Shown: positions 1 to 10,703, counted from the stretch's first letter. The stretch: DNA of 25,891 nt from Seminavis robusta (GCA_903772945.1 CAICTM010001612.1:1-25891), one strand, 5' to 3'. The notes: a model not told the origin generated them from the sequence alone. Program-made: numbers and translations.

Positions 1-82
1 CGTCTACCTCGTTCTAGCGAGTCCCGGGAGGTTCACCTCGTGATTGCCAACCACCAGCTGGTTTTGGCTCCTCTCGCACCTT

Positions 83-107
83 ACCTATACCTATACCTAT
101 ACCTATA
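83..107. repeat. Hexamer tandem repeat (ACCTAT)x4
   Basis: Four perfect copies of ACCTAT plus one base, read directly. It lies in sequence without a recognised gene. Confidence 0.9.
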
Positions 108-141
108 GCTTTTGGCAGGTTAAGAGGAGCTTGAAAGGGAT

Positions 142-160
142 TAGCTAGCTAGCTAGCTAG
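142..160. repeat. Tetramer tandem repeat (TAGC)x4
   Basis: Perfect TAGC repeat, itself palindromic. The same CTAGCTAG core recurs between genes and inside introns through the window, for example near 1070, 6133, 9060, 10555, 12262 and 17744. Confidence 0.9.
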
Positions 161-1150
161 TAGGGTATCAATGGATAAGCTTCAGCTTTCAAGAAGCTGA
201 TGAGCTAATGAAATGATGGACAGGATGGATACCTCTATGGCTGCCACTTGCAGGTTGCTTGTGTTCAAAAGAAACAAGTGTGGTCAAAGCCGTTTTGTCG
301 GAGTTTTTGCAAAGTGGTTCCCCGCGCTGTTCTCCTGTTTCATTGGACAGCCAGTCTTTATTTGGGCCTTCTCATTTCTACTGTAGAAGAGAGACCCTCT
401 AATAAGTCTCAGTTGGAAGATGATGTCGCGGAAGCCTGAAATCAAAGGGAAAGATTTCTTTGTCCAGTAGAAGGGGGATTTAATAATTTCAAACAACAAA
501 TGATTACCCGTCCTCCGCATATATGCTGAGTTGGGACTTTGGATGGGGAATTGAATGATTGAAGATTCTGATTCAATCGACACAGAAGCACGTACGTACA
601 CGTTCTAGCTATTACCGTACTTGCTTTACGGAACAGTAGCCACCGAGCGACCGCGGCTGACTTCCGTCAAAGTACTGGTACTATTGGGTAGTATGTCGTC
701 CGGAACAGTTGCCATCGACCGTGTCAGGTGTCAGACCCTTTGCACCCCCAACATCGGCAACTTGTATTCCACCGCATTACTCCAATTTGTGGCCGCGTGC
801 GTGGAACTCGGCTTTCTAAGGGAAGCTGTCGTGGTTGGAGCGTCCCTGCAACACAGTAACTGTTTCCCAGCCAATCCATCAACAACCACAGTCAGTTTTG
901 TTATTACGGTATCAAGATTACTAGTACTGTGCTCCTGCTCAATCAAAGCTCAAGAATACCCCGAAACAGGAAACGCATTGGAAGGCCAAGTGCCGGAGGG
1001 ACATTTGGGCCAGCTAGCTAGGGTTCAGGACGCACAACTAACATGTGCGGAGAATTCATCTTGTCCATGCCTAGCTAGCTAGCCAGCTCCACTATTCCCA
1101 CTGCTTTGACCTTGTCATTGAACTTAGCTGTACATATGTTGTTTCTGAAA

Positions 1151-1674
1151 TCAAGCGGCAAAACAGCTATCGTGCTCTTTAACTGGCAAATCTTCGATAG
1201 TAGGACCAATCAGAGTGCACAACCGGTCAAACCAATCAGACCCATTGGTACCTCGTTCAGGTTGTTCCGCTTGTTCAGGAACTCTACTAGTCTTTGTTGG
1301 GGGGACAGAGGAATGGACCTTGTCCTTGGTGCACAACCATCAGTGGAGGAGATCCTGGCAGCATTGCAGTTGGCTTCATAGCTTCACTACTTTAGTGCCG
1401 ATAGCTAGTCTTCCAGCTTGAGGTGGTTCAGGTTCCAGTTGTCTCGTCAAATCCAGCAATTTCATTGCTCCCAGCACTGCCCGCAGAGCAACGTTACAAG
1501 GGTTGCTTGATACCGGTACCTTTGGTTGCCAAGATGGTTGTGCACCTGACGGCCACGACCAATTGTCACGGTATGCTCGCATGGCCTGAAATCCTTGGGC
1601 AGTATCAGGGAACCGTTTTGAAACAGTGGTGAGGTCGTCAGAATTGGATTAGTTGTGGGCTTGTTGTCTGCCAT
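1151..1674 (-). pseudogene. Decayed DUF6824-family fragment
   Basis: An ATG at 1674 opens a 70-residue frame ending at 1462. Residues 25-54 carry the conserved start of the diatom DUF6824 domain: L-P-K-D-F-x-P, then T-V-T-I-G-R-G-R, then H-L-G-N-Q-R-Y-R. Family proteins continue for about 60 residues with a Lys/Glu-rich helix and a Gly-Arg-Trp segment; none of the three minus frames shows this before stops. A separate minus frame at 1151-1336 ends with a C-terminal-looking stretch containing D-W-F-D-R-L and may be the old tail, but that link is speculative. The domain start is clear to me by motif; pseudogene status is inferred, and an unrecognised intron could explain the break. It lies 400 bp downstream of LRR protein 1, on the same strand. 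Confidence 0.5.
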
Positions 1675-2074
1675 GGTTCTTTATGGAAAATGGCTAAAAT
1701 CTAGTACCACTTCCCAGACTGTTCAACCCTCACTTGGAATTTGTAGCAGGCCAGCACCCGCAAACAATGACGGTGGATGTACAAGTCCGGTCCCTACACC
1801 GTACAAGAACGCTCAGGTGTCACCACCAACGAAAAACTCTCTGCTCTTTAATTTGCCGACCCGACTCGTCAACCGCGATCGAGGTCGAAGAACCTGTCAG
1901 AATGCTGGAAGTCAAGGAGCCAACGCGTGCACAACGAACGTTTGCCTCCTGAGTGACATTCGTAACCGATGCGTGGTGGCTTGATTGTCCTCCCTGTGGA
2001 TTGTAGCACTCCCGATAGAAGCTGCACCAGCGGATTGATTGCTGAGCTGACTCGAGTGCTGAATGAGATGTCCC
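1675..2074. other. Spacer, probable 3' region of LRR protein 1
   Basis: Between the DUF6824 fragment and the stop codon of LRR protein 1, both on the minus strand. It presumably includes the 3' UTR of the LRR gene. Frames here show no family signal. Confidence 0.4.
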
Positions 2075-4936
2075 TCAGTAACCCGTTTTGACACATTCCC
2101 CAGTATCTCGTTGGCAGCATTTCGTGCAGCATCCGTCGGGACACACTGTCGGGATGAATGGCTCCTCCGTGCTGTTGCTGTCGTTGCTGTTTGCCAGGCA
2201 GTCGGCCTTGAATTTGGAGAGCTTCCTGTCACCTCTGAGTGCGCAAACTTCATTCGGTATAACACCAGAAATAGACGTCCCATCGATATCAACCCTAACC
2301 AGCTCAGTCATCAATCCCAGTTCCGACGGAACTGTGCCAGACATTAGGGTATTGCCTGACAAGAGAATATAACTCAGCCGAGGTAGCTTTGCCATGTGGC
2401 TACTTATAGTTCCCGAATAGTTGTTTTGGCCTAGGATCAAAGCATTGATGTTCATGTTTGGGGAGTAAAGCTCTTCCGGTATCGTCCCCTGCAACCCTGC
2501 CCCCCATGTATCGAACTCCACTACCGTAGTCAAAAGGCCAATTTCGGATGGGAGGGTGCCGCCCATGTTTGTGCCCCCCATGAGAGTGAATACTTCCAAA
2601 TTGGACAGCATACCCAGTGATGACGAAATGGTGCCGGTTATCCCGTCGTTCAAACGAAGAAAAAGAAATACTATGCGAATGGACAAAAGAAGAAATGAGC
2701 TTTCAGGAGCCGACAAATTTCGCCACCAAACGCCACCAATCGTTGACTCACCCAAGTTGGTCAGCTGATAGATCTCCTCCGGTAGCGTGCCAGTTATGCC
2801 CGTGCCCGATACCAGGAGATATCGGAGCGACTGGCTAAGGAGCCCGATCTCGGTTGGGATTTGTCCCCATTTCAGACGATTGAATTCCACGTTGACATAC
2901 TCCAAAATAGATTCTTCTTCTTCTTCGCCGTCGTGGTCTTTTTGCTGTCGTGGACTCGTGCGCGGCGGCGCCCACCATGTGACGGGCAATGCTCCCGTCA
3001 ATTGGTTATTTTGAAGGTTCAAGTGGGTCAAGGAATAGAAGCTCTCTGGCAGCGTGCCAGTCAAACCATTGTAGGTGAGTGAGAGAGCCCGCAACTCTGG
3101 CACCAAACCCCACTCCCTCGCCTCTGGCAAGGTCCCCGTCAAGTTCATGTTGTCGAGTCTGATATCGGTGACTTCTTTCTCGTGGCTAAGGGAGTCAGTC
3201 TTGCTGCGGTTGTTGGCGTCGTTGCAAAAAACTCCTGCCCATTGACATTCGTGGGATGGCGATAGCCAGCTGTTGGCGATGGTCTCTTCAAAGTCCTGTG
3301 GCCTGTGTGTGTAGTCAGGGATATATGTCCCATCACCCACGTATTGCAAATAAAAGCACAACTGGTTTTCGTGGTTGCTTTGCGGTTCGTCCCCTTGCGG
3401 ATCATTACAGGAAGTCCAGGGCCATTGTTGCGTGGTGGCATGGTAGAAGTATGCCAAGAAGTACCGCTGGAGCAAGTGATTCGCATCTGGGGACAAGTGC
3501 ATGGGATCGTGATGGACTATCCATTGGAGCGCCCTATCTTGATCACTTCTGGACGAGAGAAGCTGGGACTGTTGGGTTAGATTGTAGCTGCGTCCGTACA
3601 ATGCAGCGGCAATGCGATTCTTGATTGCAGTTTCTCGATCTGCCGCAGGGTCCACGTGGCTGCTTTGTTTCCGATCTCGAACAGCTACGGCGACCGCCAC
3701 CACGACCACCAATATTACCAAAAGAAAGCCAATGACGATGAGGAATACTTTTGCTTCCTTGCTCATGCCGCGTGGGCATGGCTTGTAACCATCCTGTGAT
3801 TGCTGTTGGACAGTGGAGCCACCAGAGGCAGAGGCTGAAGCTTCCATGATTTGTGCGACGGGCAAATGTGAACGTTCGTCTTCCTGCACCAGCGATGCTC
3901 GTACCAGCCCAGAGTCATCTGGAGATGGGTCTTGAGACGCCAATGTTGTTTGTGGAGCAGTGGCCTGGAGCCGTCGAGATTCTGATTGGGACGACGATGA
4001 CATGGCTTGTGGAGCGTTGGAGGATCCTGCTTCGGCGTAGGCTCCTGGAATCTGAACTTGGGTTGGAGCATCCGAATCCGAATTGGTGAGAATATTACCT
4101 GATAAACCGTCGTCTCTGTTGCTGCTGGTGGTGGTGTCTAGTGGGCTGGCATCATCAACCTCTGGATTCTTGATCTTGTCCCTTTCTGTGGCACTGGAAG
4201 ATGCACATGTGTCTGCACATTCTGTACCCACATCAAGAACATGCAAGTCCTCCAACAAGTCAGCAGGCACTTCATAGCTACCGGTACTGGTACCTCCAAG
4301 CTTGTATGGTCTCTGTGAGGTACAAGTATGTATACGGGCTCCTGTACCATCAGGACTATGCATAAGTGGTCCATCAGGACTACTTGGTGTGTCTTTGAGT
4401 TTGGTACTGGTGGTACCCGTTCCACTGGCTGAGCTATACACTGTAGGTTCATCAGCAATGATCTTTTTGGCAATTCTATCTTGGAGTGCCTCCAACTCTG
4501 CTGGCTCTCCTGAGTCTTTTGTAATTGCCCTTATGCTATTGATAACCAAGCTGTTGGTGGTTGGAAGAGGCAGAGGTGCATGACTTGCAATTGGAGTAAG
4601 GCCAGAGGTAGTGGCTGTGCCAGCACTTGTACCGGTACCAGTTGGAAAACTCATTACACTGTCCGCAGCATCCTCTGCTAGCAACTCTACTGGAACGTTC
4701 GGGTACAAATGGTGATTATGGTACATTTCCGCAAGTGACGTCAGCGAAGAGATTCCCGAGCGGCCCGCGATAGAGGCATTCTCGTTGACGTCGACCAAGC
4801 GAGGCGGAAACGCGACAGTAGCAACAGGAGGACTTGAAGGCTTTGTATGCATAGTGCTGGTGACGACTGCGTCTTGATAATCATCGTGCTCTTGCTCTAC
4901 TGGTGCGGCACCATCATCATTGTCGCTCTTCAGCAT
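2075..4936 (-). CDS. Single-pass membrane LRR protein 1
   Basis: Likely a surface or vacuolar receptor-like protein. The unspliced frame is 953 codons from an ATG at 4936 to a TGA at 2075. Residues 1-395 are low-complexity, Ser/Thr/Asp-rich and presumably cytoplasmic. One strong membrane helix lies at about 397-419, followed by basic R-D-R-K. The probable lumenal part has the diatom LRR cap (D-Q-D-R-A-L-Q-W near 468, then E-C-Q-W-A-G-V-F-C-N near 563-572), then LRRs at about 590-895 with L-x-G-T-L-P turns, and a Cys-rich tail with two CC pairs. An 81-nt GTGAGT...ATAG intron at 2671-2751 lacks stops; removing it gives 926 residues and joins L-T-N-L to V-F-L-F-L-R-L-N, a perfect LRR. A polar Glu-rich insert sits between two LRRs near 655-675. 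There is no kinase domain, so partner and ligand are unknown. Confidence 0.88.
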   Translation of the reverse strand: MLKSDNDDGAAPVEQEHDDYQDAVVTSTMHTKPSSPPVATVAFPPRLVDVNENASIAGRSGISSLTSLAEMYHNHHLYPNVPVELLAEDAADSVMSFPTGTGTSAGTATTSGLTPIASHAPLPLPTTNSLVINSIRAITKDSGEPAELEALQDRIAKKIIADEPTVYSSASGTGTTSTKLKDTPSSPDGPLMHSPDGTGARIHTCTSQRPYKLGGTSTGSYEVPADLLEDLHVLDVGTECADTCASSSATERDKIKNPEVDDASPLDTTTSSNRDDGLSGNILTNSDSDAPTQVQIPGAYAEAGSSNAPQAMSSSSQSESRRLQATAPQTTLASQDPSPDDSGLVRASLVQEDERSHLPVAQIMEASASASGGSTVQQQSQDGYKPCPRGMSKEAKVFLIVIGFLLVILVVVVAVAVAVRDRKQSSHVDPAADRETAIKNRIAAALYGRSYNLTQQSQLLSSRSDQDRALQWIVHHDPMHLSPDANHLLQRYFLAYFYHATTQQWPWTSCNDPQGDEPQSNHENQLCFYLQYVGDGTYIPDYTHRPQDFEETIANSWLSPSHECQWAGVFCNDANNRSKTDSLSHEKEVTDIRLDNMNLTGTLPEAREWGLVPELRALSLTYNGLTGTLPESFYSLTHLNLQNNQLTGALPVTWWAPPRTSPRQQKDHDGEEEEESILEYVNVEFNRLKWGQIPTEIGLLSQSLRYLLVSGTGITGTLPEEIYQLTNLGESTIGGVWWRNLSAPESSFLLLSIRIVFLFLRLNDGITGTISSSLGMLSNLEVFTLMGGTNMGGTLPSEIGLLTTVVEFDTWGAGLQGTIPEELYSPNMNINALILGQNNYSGTISSHMAKLPRLSYILLSGNTLMSGTVPSELGLMTELVRVDIDGTSISGVIPNEVCALRGDRKLSKFKADCLANSNDSNSTEEPFIPTVCPDGCCTKCCQRDTGECVKTGY
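2671..2751 (-). other. 81-nt stopless intron in LRR protein 1
   Basis: Donor GTGAGT begins at 2751 and acceptor CATAG ends at 2671, both phase 1. The length is 27 codons with no stop. Translating it inserts 27 residues that break an LRR; removing it restores L-x-x-L-x-x-L-x-L-x-x-N. It is therefore called an intron, although retention would keep the frame. Confidence 0.85.
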
Positions 4937-6618
4937 ATTTCTCGATTGATATCGATCGCTGCTTTACCTTTGCCATAAAATATTAATTAATAGTGCTTTC
5001 AGTATGATAGTTTGTGAATGAATCTTCAATTATTAAAACTGTAAAATGAGAAGCTTTCCTTCGTCGCTAGCTACTAGTAGTGTTCGCATTGTCATTTGGC
5101 AGGTACGGTACCGCACCGGTACCGTGGGGCTTCTTGGAAAAGCCGATTGGGTTACTGAAAGGCCGAAAAGCAGCAGACAGTTTTAGCTGGGTAGGTTAGG
5201 TAATTTTAGGGTTAAAGTCAGTGTATAGTCTACTTACCAATATTTTTCTTTAACGAAATATATTTACCGCAACTAACGGTGAACCGGCGAGGTTTCGGTG
5301 AAGGGCCTGGAAACTTACTTTCTCCGGAGTGTTCTTTTCTTTCTTCAAGTTGGTTTCTCCGAATCGTCACCGACACAACCACACAGGAGCTATGAATACC
5401 GGTACCGGTAGCAGCTCCCCATCCATGCCAAGAGTCAGCTACCTGAAAGGATCTTTTGAAGTGTTGCTCATTGTATGAGCTCTCTATGGAACATGCATTT
5501 TCTGAAATACATTACTGGTTCAGAGTACAGACAGTACCTAGCTAGTAGCAAGAAAGCAAACTGAGGAGCTTGCACGTTGCAGATGAGACTTGTGCGCGGA
5601 ACATGACTTTTGCCTTGAATTGCGTGGGGCTGCCAAGGTGTATTCGTCATTCTTAACGTTCTCGAAATGAATCAGCTTGCTCCGTTCCTGCAGTCGTGCT
5701 GTGGTTCCGGACAGCAGTGATGATCACGACATCACGGCACGTCCCTCCACAAGCAAGGGTTCTTGAGTTGCGATGGAGACGTTACCTGCCCTTGATCTCG
5801 CGATCAAATAGTGCCCGTGCCCGTTGTTGCAATTGTTTCCCCCCTCCGAGTGAGCGACTTCTCCCTGTTTCAGCATCTGCCACTAATTCGACGCTACTAC
5901 ATGTAACTCGATCAGCGCCTTGACTCGAGTTTTGCTTTTTGTAAACCAGAGATCGATCTCATTGTTGACACAGTACGGCGAGTAGATGACGACACGAGTG
6001 TAGTAGTAGGTCGAGAAGTTTTGGTCGGATCAATCCGGTTCATTTGAAGAGCGATTTGGTATGCTGGGTGCGGGAGTCAAAGTATGTCGCAAAGCTTCCA
6101 GATGCAGGCTGGTCAAGCCCCATGGGACACTAGCTAGCTTCCCCCATTGCTATTAGCTACTGTGGCCGCTGAGCATTCATTATTCCCTGTAGGAGAAAGG
6201 CAGCTACATGATTATCACGTTCGGATTGTCATTGTGATTGCACGACCACCAACTTTGGCAAGTGTGACCGAAATTCCTGCGCGCAGGTCTGTCGCAATTT
6301 CGCGCAGAACTTCACCGCACTTTCAATCAAAATTTTGAAGCATCTAAACACACGTTTTCTTTTGGGACGATTTTGGACCCAAACGAATGGAATATCGTTC
6401 CGTTCATTGTGTTTCCCACGAAGTAGCGAAGCCAAAACGCAGTTCCTTTCGTCAGTCCGCTGATCATTGGCCAACACGCAAAAGTTTCTCGCTTGTAACC
6501 ACCACAAAAGAATAGCACCCACCTCCCGCTATTACTCTAGCTAGTAAGCAACAGCAGCACACACACACACACTTGTCGCAGACACTCCAACCCCTAGCTA
6601 GAATTGATACAAAGCAAC
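4937..6618. other. Divergent intergenic region
   Basis: About 1.7 kb separates LRR protein 1 (minus) from the acidic hypothetical gene (plus), so it should hold two promoters. It is AT-rich just upstream of the LRR start. GGTACC/ACCGGT palindromes lie at about 5102-5124 and 5397-5412. Small frames at 5468-5650 and 5696-5923 show no family signal and are not called. Confidence 0.5.
6558..6572 (+). repeat. CA dinucleotide microsatellite
   Basis: A CA run 46 bp before the ATG of the acidic hypothetical gene, probably in its 5' UTR or core promoter. Confidence 0.85.
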
Positions 6619-7341
6619 ATGATGTCTCCTGACGATCAATTCGAGATTGGTGAACCAGATGACGTTTTGCAATTGGTGGAAGAACCACTTGACGATGATG
6701 AACTAGATGACTGTGATTCCAAGACGGTCCAAGCCCGCAACAGCAGCAGTGTCAACGCGTTTTACTATCCCGCGTATTATTCCAATCACAACAACAACAA
6801 CATGAACATGAACAACGGCGACGATTGCGTTGCCGAAATCGAGATTGTCGATGAGACAGAGGGAGTCTTGGACGGCAGGATGAAAATGGCCAATCAGCCT
6901 CAAAAGCGACGTTTTTCGGATCACCTGACATCTCTGTTGATTGCTCCCGTCAAGTTTCTACGTGCAGCTTCCCCACTGAGTCACGACCAAAGCAACAACG
7001 ACGACAATGACTATGCCAACGTGACGCAAATGTTTGGAAGTACCAATGCCTATCAACCGTCCATGCGCAAGGCTCAGTACGAACCCATTCTTGCCACGGA
7101 CGACGACGACGACAACAACGACGACAAAGCCAATGACGACGAAAACGACAAAACTAAAGAGGAACAATCAAAGAATAAAGCACCAGAACGAGTCATGTTT
7201 GGTTATGCCGCCTACCATGGCTCTCGATGGATACCACCAGAGATTTTGGACAATTGGGAACACTTTGTCACGAACCAACCAACGGCGGCTCCTCGGTTGA
7301 GTGTGGCTCGTCCTACCATGTGTTATCCCGGATTTGATTGA
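6619..7341 (+). CDS. Acidic Asp/Asn-rich hypothetical protein
   Basis: 240 residues, not recognised. The start is the first of two adjacent ATGs at 6619; a longer frame beginning at 6604 uses a TTG and is unlikely. The N-terminus is strongly acidic. An Asn-rich stretch lies at about 54-67, a short basic R-R-F-S site near 97-100, and a Glu/Asp/Lys-rich low-complexity block at about 155-185 encoded by GAC and AAC repeats. The last 50 residues are better ordered, with Y-H-G-S-R-W-I-P-P-E-I-L-D-N-W, which is the part most worth a homology search. There is no signal peptide or membrane helix. It converges with the Lys-rich gene at 8315-9025. A soluble, partly disordered protein is inferred. Confidence 0.72.
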   Translation: MMSPDDQFEIGEPDDVLQLVEEPLDDDELDDCDSKTVQARNSSSVNAFYYPAYYSNHNNNNMNMNNGDDCVAEIEIVDETEGVLDGRMKMANQPQKRRFSDHLTSLLIAPVKFLRAASPLSHDQSNNDDNDYANVTQMFGSTNAYQPSMRKAQYEPILATDDDDDNNDDKANDDENDKTKEEQSKNKAPERVMFGYAAYHGSRWIPPEILDNWEHFVTNQPTAAPRLSVARPTMCYPGFD

Positions 7342-8314
7342 TTGATTTGAACCATCCATGAAGAGAGAGTATTCACGACAATATATAACATGATTGACAA
7401 CCTACCTACATGTACAGTGCAGTATACCCCGTGCCGTTGCTTCCGTTGCTTCCGTGCCAGTTTGAACGGCGATTTGTTTCCTGAGTTATTCGTGGTGCAT
7501 ATCATTATTATTTATTTGATCTCATACAGTACAATACAGTAACAGTAAAGTTAAAAAGTCACACTTTAGAGATGTGAGACATGACAGCAGAAGCAAGGCC
7601 TGGCAAAAGGTCCCTAGCCTGGGCAATCACAATGCCATCCATCGAGGCAGGGGTGCTCTACAGGTACGGCCAAGCATGCATGCTTGCTCTGCTGATGTCT
7701 TCAGTTGCTTGCGCGGTAGAAGTCCAGAAGCTGGATTGGCTCAGGAAACCGGGCATCGGTGAACAATTCGAGACGAGGCATTCTAGAGGGTGGTTACGTG
7801 CGGCTTTCTTGTCGTTCTGAAGGAATTGCCACGGCTCCAAGTCAAGTCTCCTGTCGTGGATCTTTCCCTTGCCTATCCCACAGTCTCTTCAGGACTGAAT
7901 GAGCTGTTTTTGCTTGCCTGTAACATCAACCACTGTGCCAATTAGAAAAAGAGACCCAACCGCGTACGGTGGCTGAGGATACTCCGCGGTATGGGGTACC
8001 GTACCGATACCGGTACGACTGCTGGCTAGCTTTAGAGTAGAGTATGATAGAGGAGTAGTGTGACAGTATTGAGTGAGCTTTAGTTTCTTTTTATACCTGG
8101 GTCCTTCTACGGCCAGGGAGCTACTCTTACGCGTCAAACCCCTAGTGTTTTTGGCATTTGGCGTTGCCGCCCATGCACCCATCCTTTCTTTATTTGTCCT
8201 GCCACCACAGCATAGGCGTTGCTATGGTAATTCAGATGGATAAATAGCATTGTTGGGATCCTTCCTGCACAAAGCAAGCAAATCTAGCCAGACGGCAACC
8301 TTCTAGATTGCAAC
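7342..8314. other. Convergent intergenic region
   Basis: Lies between the 3' ends of the two hypothetical genes and should contain their 3' UTRs. A 79-codon ATG frame at 7581-7820 has a hydrophobic stretch but no family signal. A GGTACC/ACCGGT cluster lies at about 7994-8014. Nothing else is recognised. Confidence 0.45.
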
Positions 8315-9025
8315 CTATCGTCGCTGTTGGTCTTCCACGACAATAGTCTGTTGATGTTGCGCCGTCTGTGAGTTTCTGGTTTGACTGCATCGGTATTCTC
8401 TCCAGTCAAACATGCTTTCGTCCATGTGAGCCGTGGCGGATCGTTCACTGCAGCTGACCCGCTTGGGCCTGGTTCGACTCCTGGACTTGGTCTCACTCTT
8501 GCTCCTTTTGGAACTCTTCGATTTCTTCTTGTCTGGTTGAGCTTTGGCTGCTGCTACTGCTGATGAGTGTCCCACTTTGGGTGCCTTGGCGTGTTTCTTG
8601 ATGAGGTCTTTGCCGTTCTTGCTCTTGAGCAGGCGTTCCATGACGGACAAAAATGAGTTGCGTTTGGGCTTGTTATCGTCATCGTCGGTGTCTTTCGCAG
8701 CTTTGCTGTCTTTAGCTTTTTTGGACTTTTTGCTGCTTTTTTTGCTCTTTTTCTTCTTTTTGTCTGATCCTGGTTGTTGTTGTCTTTCGGACACATCCTC
8801 GTCAAATGGCTGTGGTTCTGCAGCAGTATTAGTAGTAGTAGAACACAGTCCAAAGAGAAATCCCGAAATGTTGGGCATGGCAGGCAAAGCCAGTGGCTTC
8901 TTGTCAGCCATGGGTCTGGAAGGTCTCCTCATAAACAGAAATTCAGGAAAGGCTGAAGAAGAAGATGCATCCATCGCATTGTCGTTCCTGTCATTGTTGG
9001 TAGCAGGTGATGTTGAGGCTGTCAT
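8315..9025 (-). CDS. Lys/Ser-rich basic hypothetical protein
   Basis: 236 residues from an ATG at 9025, not recognised. The N-terminus has a hydrophobic/basic patch (F-L-F-M-R-R-P-S-R-P) and a Pro/Phe-rich stretch. Residues about 88-110 are nearly all Lys, Ser and Ala, followed by an acidic D-D-D-D, then N-S-F-L-S-V-M-E-R-L-L, then a second basic block with S-R-S-R-T-R-P-K-R. The basic blocks look like nuclear localisation signals, so a nuclear or nucleolar location is inferred. The C-terminal 45 residues contain F-D-W-R-E-Y. There is no signal peptide, membrane helix or intron. An AGCTCACAATT motif lies about 98 bp upstream of the ATG. Confidence 0.7.
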   Translation of the reverse strand: MTASTSPATNNDRNDNAMDASSSSAFPEFLFMRRPSRPMADKKPLALPAMPNISGFLFGLCSTTTNTAAEPQPFDEDVSERQQQPGSDKKKKKSKKSSKKSKKAKDSKAAKDTDDDDNKPKRNSFLSVMERLLKSKNGKDLIKKHAKAPKVGHSSAVAAAKAQPDKKKSKSSKRSKSETKSRSRTRPKRVSCSERSATAHMDESMFDWREYRCSQTRNSQTAQHQQTIVVEDQQRR

Positions 9026-10703
9026 TGTGGAATGATTGTTGGATAGCTAATAGTTATAATTAGCTAGCTAAAATAGCGGAAAAGTGAGGGATGGGGCGCC
9101 GTTGTTTCTTTTGGCAAAACCAAATTGTGAGCTCGAGTAGCAAGAAGCACAAAGAGCCACCAAGCCGACAAAGGATAGCTCAAGCATCCGCATCGCTGGT
9201 ATCTACAAGGATCTTGCAAAGCTACCTATAGTCAAACAGTATCATTGCGCTTACTGTCTCTTGACAGTCCTCTGAAGAAGGCCTTTGCTACAAGAGTACT
9301 TTTTAACTCTGTAGTTAGTAGTACCGCTTTTGACGGTCTTGATGAAACACAATTTTGTTTTCGTACAGACCAGCTACCGGTACAACTGGTATTTACTAAC
9401 GAGAAATACTCGAGACCACTAATTTTCCACAGTACATGTTCCTCATGTTCCAATCCTGCACAGATACCTACTCTTGGATACCCCCTGATCAAGTAGCAAT
9501 AAGTTGTCCTGAAAATGGAAGCTCAAATTATGTCACTCGTTAAGATTATCTATGTTATCATGTCATCATCTTCATGAGTTGTAGGACTGTTATTATAGGC
9601 ATGCTTGCTGAGGAGCCTTTATTTACGGCTTGACTGGACAGTGTATTGGTGCTTTGGAAGGATTCGTGAACTTCAATAGTCAAAATGTCTCACCGTCTCA
9701 TTTTTGGCATTGTTGGACGAAGAGATTGAGATCTGATAAATCAAAGTCGCCCATAGGGTGAACAACTCCCTTTATTTCTGATTTTTGAGGCTTATGAGAG
9801 AGTTTCGAGTGTCCTTCGAATCTTTCCAATCAGTCATTCGAAACAAATTCCACGACTTGGGCTGAACTCTAGCTGTGACTTACTTTCAAAATGAAAGACT
9901 GCCAAAAGACTGTGAACAAATCTTGTTGGAGCAAATGGCGATAATGTATTACTTAAGGTCTTGGAAGAAGGCACCACTCAATCTTACATTCCTGTTCTTT
10001 TCGCGGTGCACCCGTCAGCCGCATCCAGTTTGCACGTTGTGTACCCCTGAGCCCCTTTAGCCCCTTGTCCTCCACCCTTCACCAACACTGTGTCTCCATG
10101 CTTCATGCCGAAGAGGAAGGAGACCGTGGGAAGATTCCCACATTCCCACGCTCACACCAGGTCACGAGTCAAGAGTCCTGACCGATGCCGGCATGCACTC
10201 GAGCTGTGGTGGGAGCTATGAGCTAGCCAGCTCTAGAGGATCTGTCAATAAGACTTCTAAAGTTCATTGCTCGTCAGAAAGAGTTTTTTTGCTTGATGAT
10301 GGATGGTAATTGCTTGGCAGTGTCCTTAACTTAGGAATTACAAGGTCCCCGGAGGGATTAAGTTCTATAATCAGTGTCCACTCGCAAGATGGCAGAGCAC
10401 TTGGTTCGTAGTCGGTGCGTTGAGTGACTGGAGTGAACCGGGTCAGGGATCCGGACAAGGCAGATTGGCAAACGTAGAAAGATCGATAGGTACTGTAAAG
10501 GTACTACCGTACGAGCAGTTTCTTCTTCTAGATACCGACCGTAGTACAATCGCCTAGCTAGCTAGAAATTTCGCCTTCATCCACTTTCACATTCTTCTGT
10601 TGTTTGCAGTGTAACATTGATTTGACGCGTGTCTCTTTTGCACTCAGCCAGACGCCTGATCCGTAGCTCAAAATCGTCCGTTTTGTGTCAGTGTCGCACT
10701 GCA
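9026..10703. other. Intergenic region, no gene supported
   Basis: Lies between the start of the Lys-rich gene and the stop of the SLC4 gene, both minus. Its left end holds the promoter of the Lys-rich gene and its right end probably the SLC4 3' UTR. Frames near 9245-9496 and 10264-10549 lack family signals, and the first pair start at TTG. Confidence 0.45.
9123..9134 (-). promoter_or_regulatory. Recurrent AGCTCACAATT motif upstream of Lys-rich gene
   Basis: On the minus strand this reads GAGCTCACAATT, about 98 bp before the ATG of the Lys-rich gene. The 11-mer recurs in the same sense before the ankyrin and PARP-like genes. A core-promoter or initiator role is inferred from position only. 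Confidence 0.4.

Larger units (their letters stand above)
1..1150. other. Gene-poor stretch, no gene supported
   Basis: No convincing coding region is visible. The open frames on both strands here mostly lack an ATG, overlap one another, and show no family motif or splice structure. The stretch carries two short tandem repeats near the left edge and several CTAGCTAG palindromes (around 1013 and 1070). It could hold untranslated sequence of a gene beyond the left edge. Confidence 0.5.

Noticed and set aside
2930..2985. Second intron in LRR protein 1 around the Glu-rich insert
   Set aside because: Candidate donor and acceptor would leave an intron under 40 nt; a polar loop between LRRs is more likely.
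5204..5216. TTTTAGGGTTAAA resembling telomere repeat
   Set aside because: Only a single TTAGGG-like unit is present, with no array.
6604..6618. Upstream extension of the acidic hypothetical gene
   Set aside because: It would begin at TTG; the tandem ATG at 6619 is the sensible eukaryotic start.
8461..8490. tRNA-like T-loop consensus GGTTCGACTCC
   Set aside because: It lies inside the Lys-rich coding frame, the T-stem has a mismatch, and no D or anticodon arm is found upstream at the right distance.
9123..9132. AATTGTGAGC resembles the start of the E. coli lac operator
   Set aside because: Only the first ten bases match; the symmetric second half is missing at every copy, and the DNA is clearly eukaryotic.
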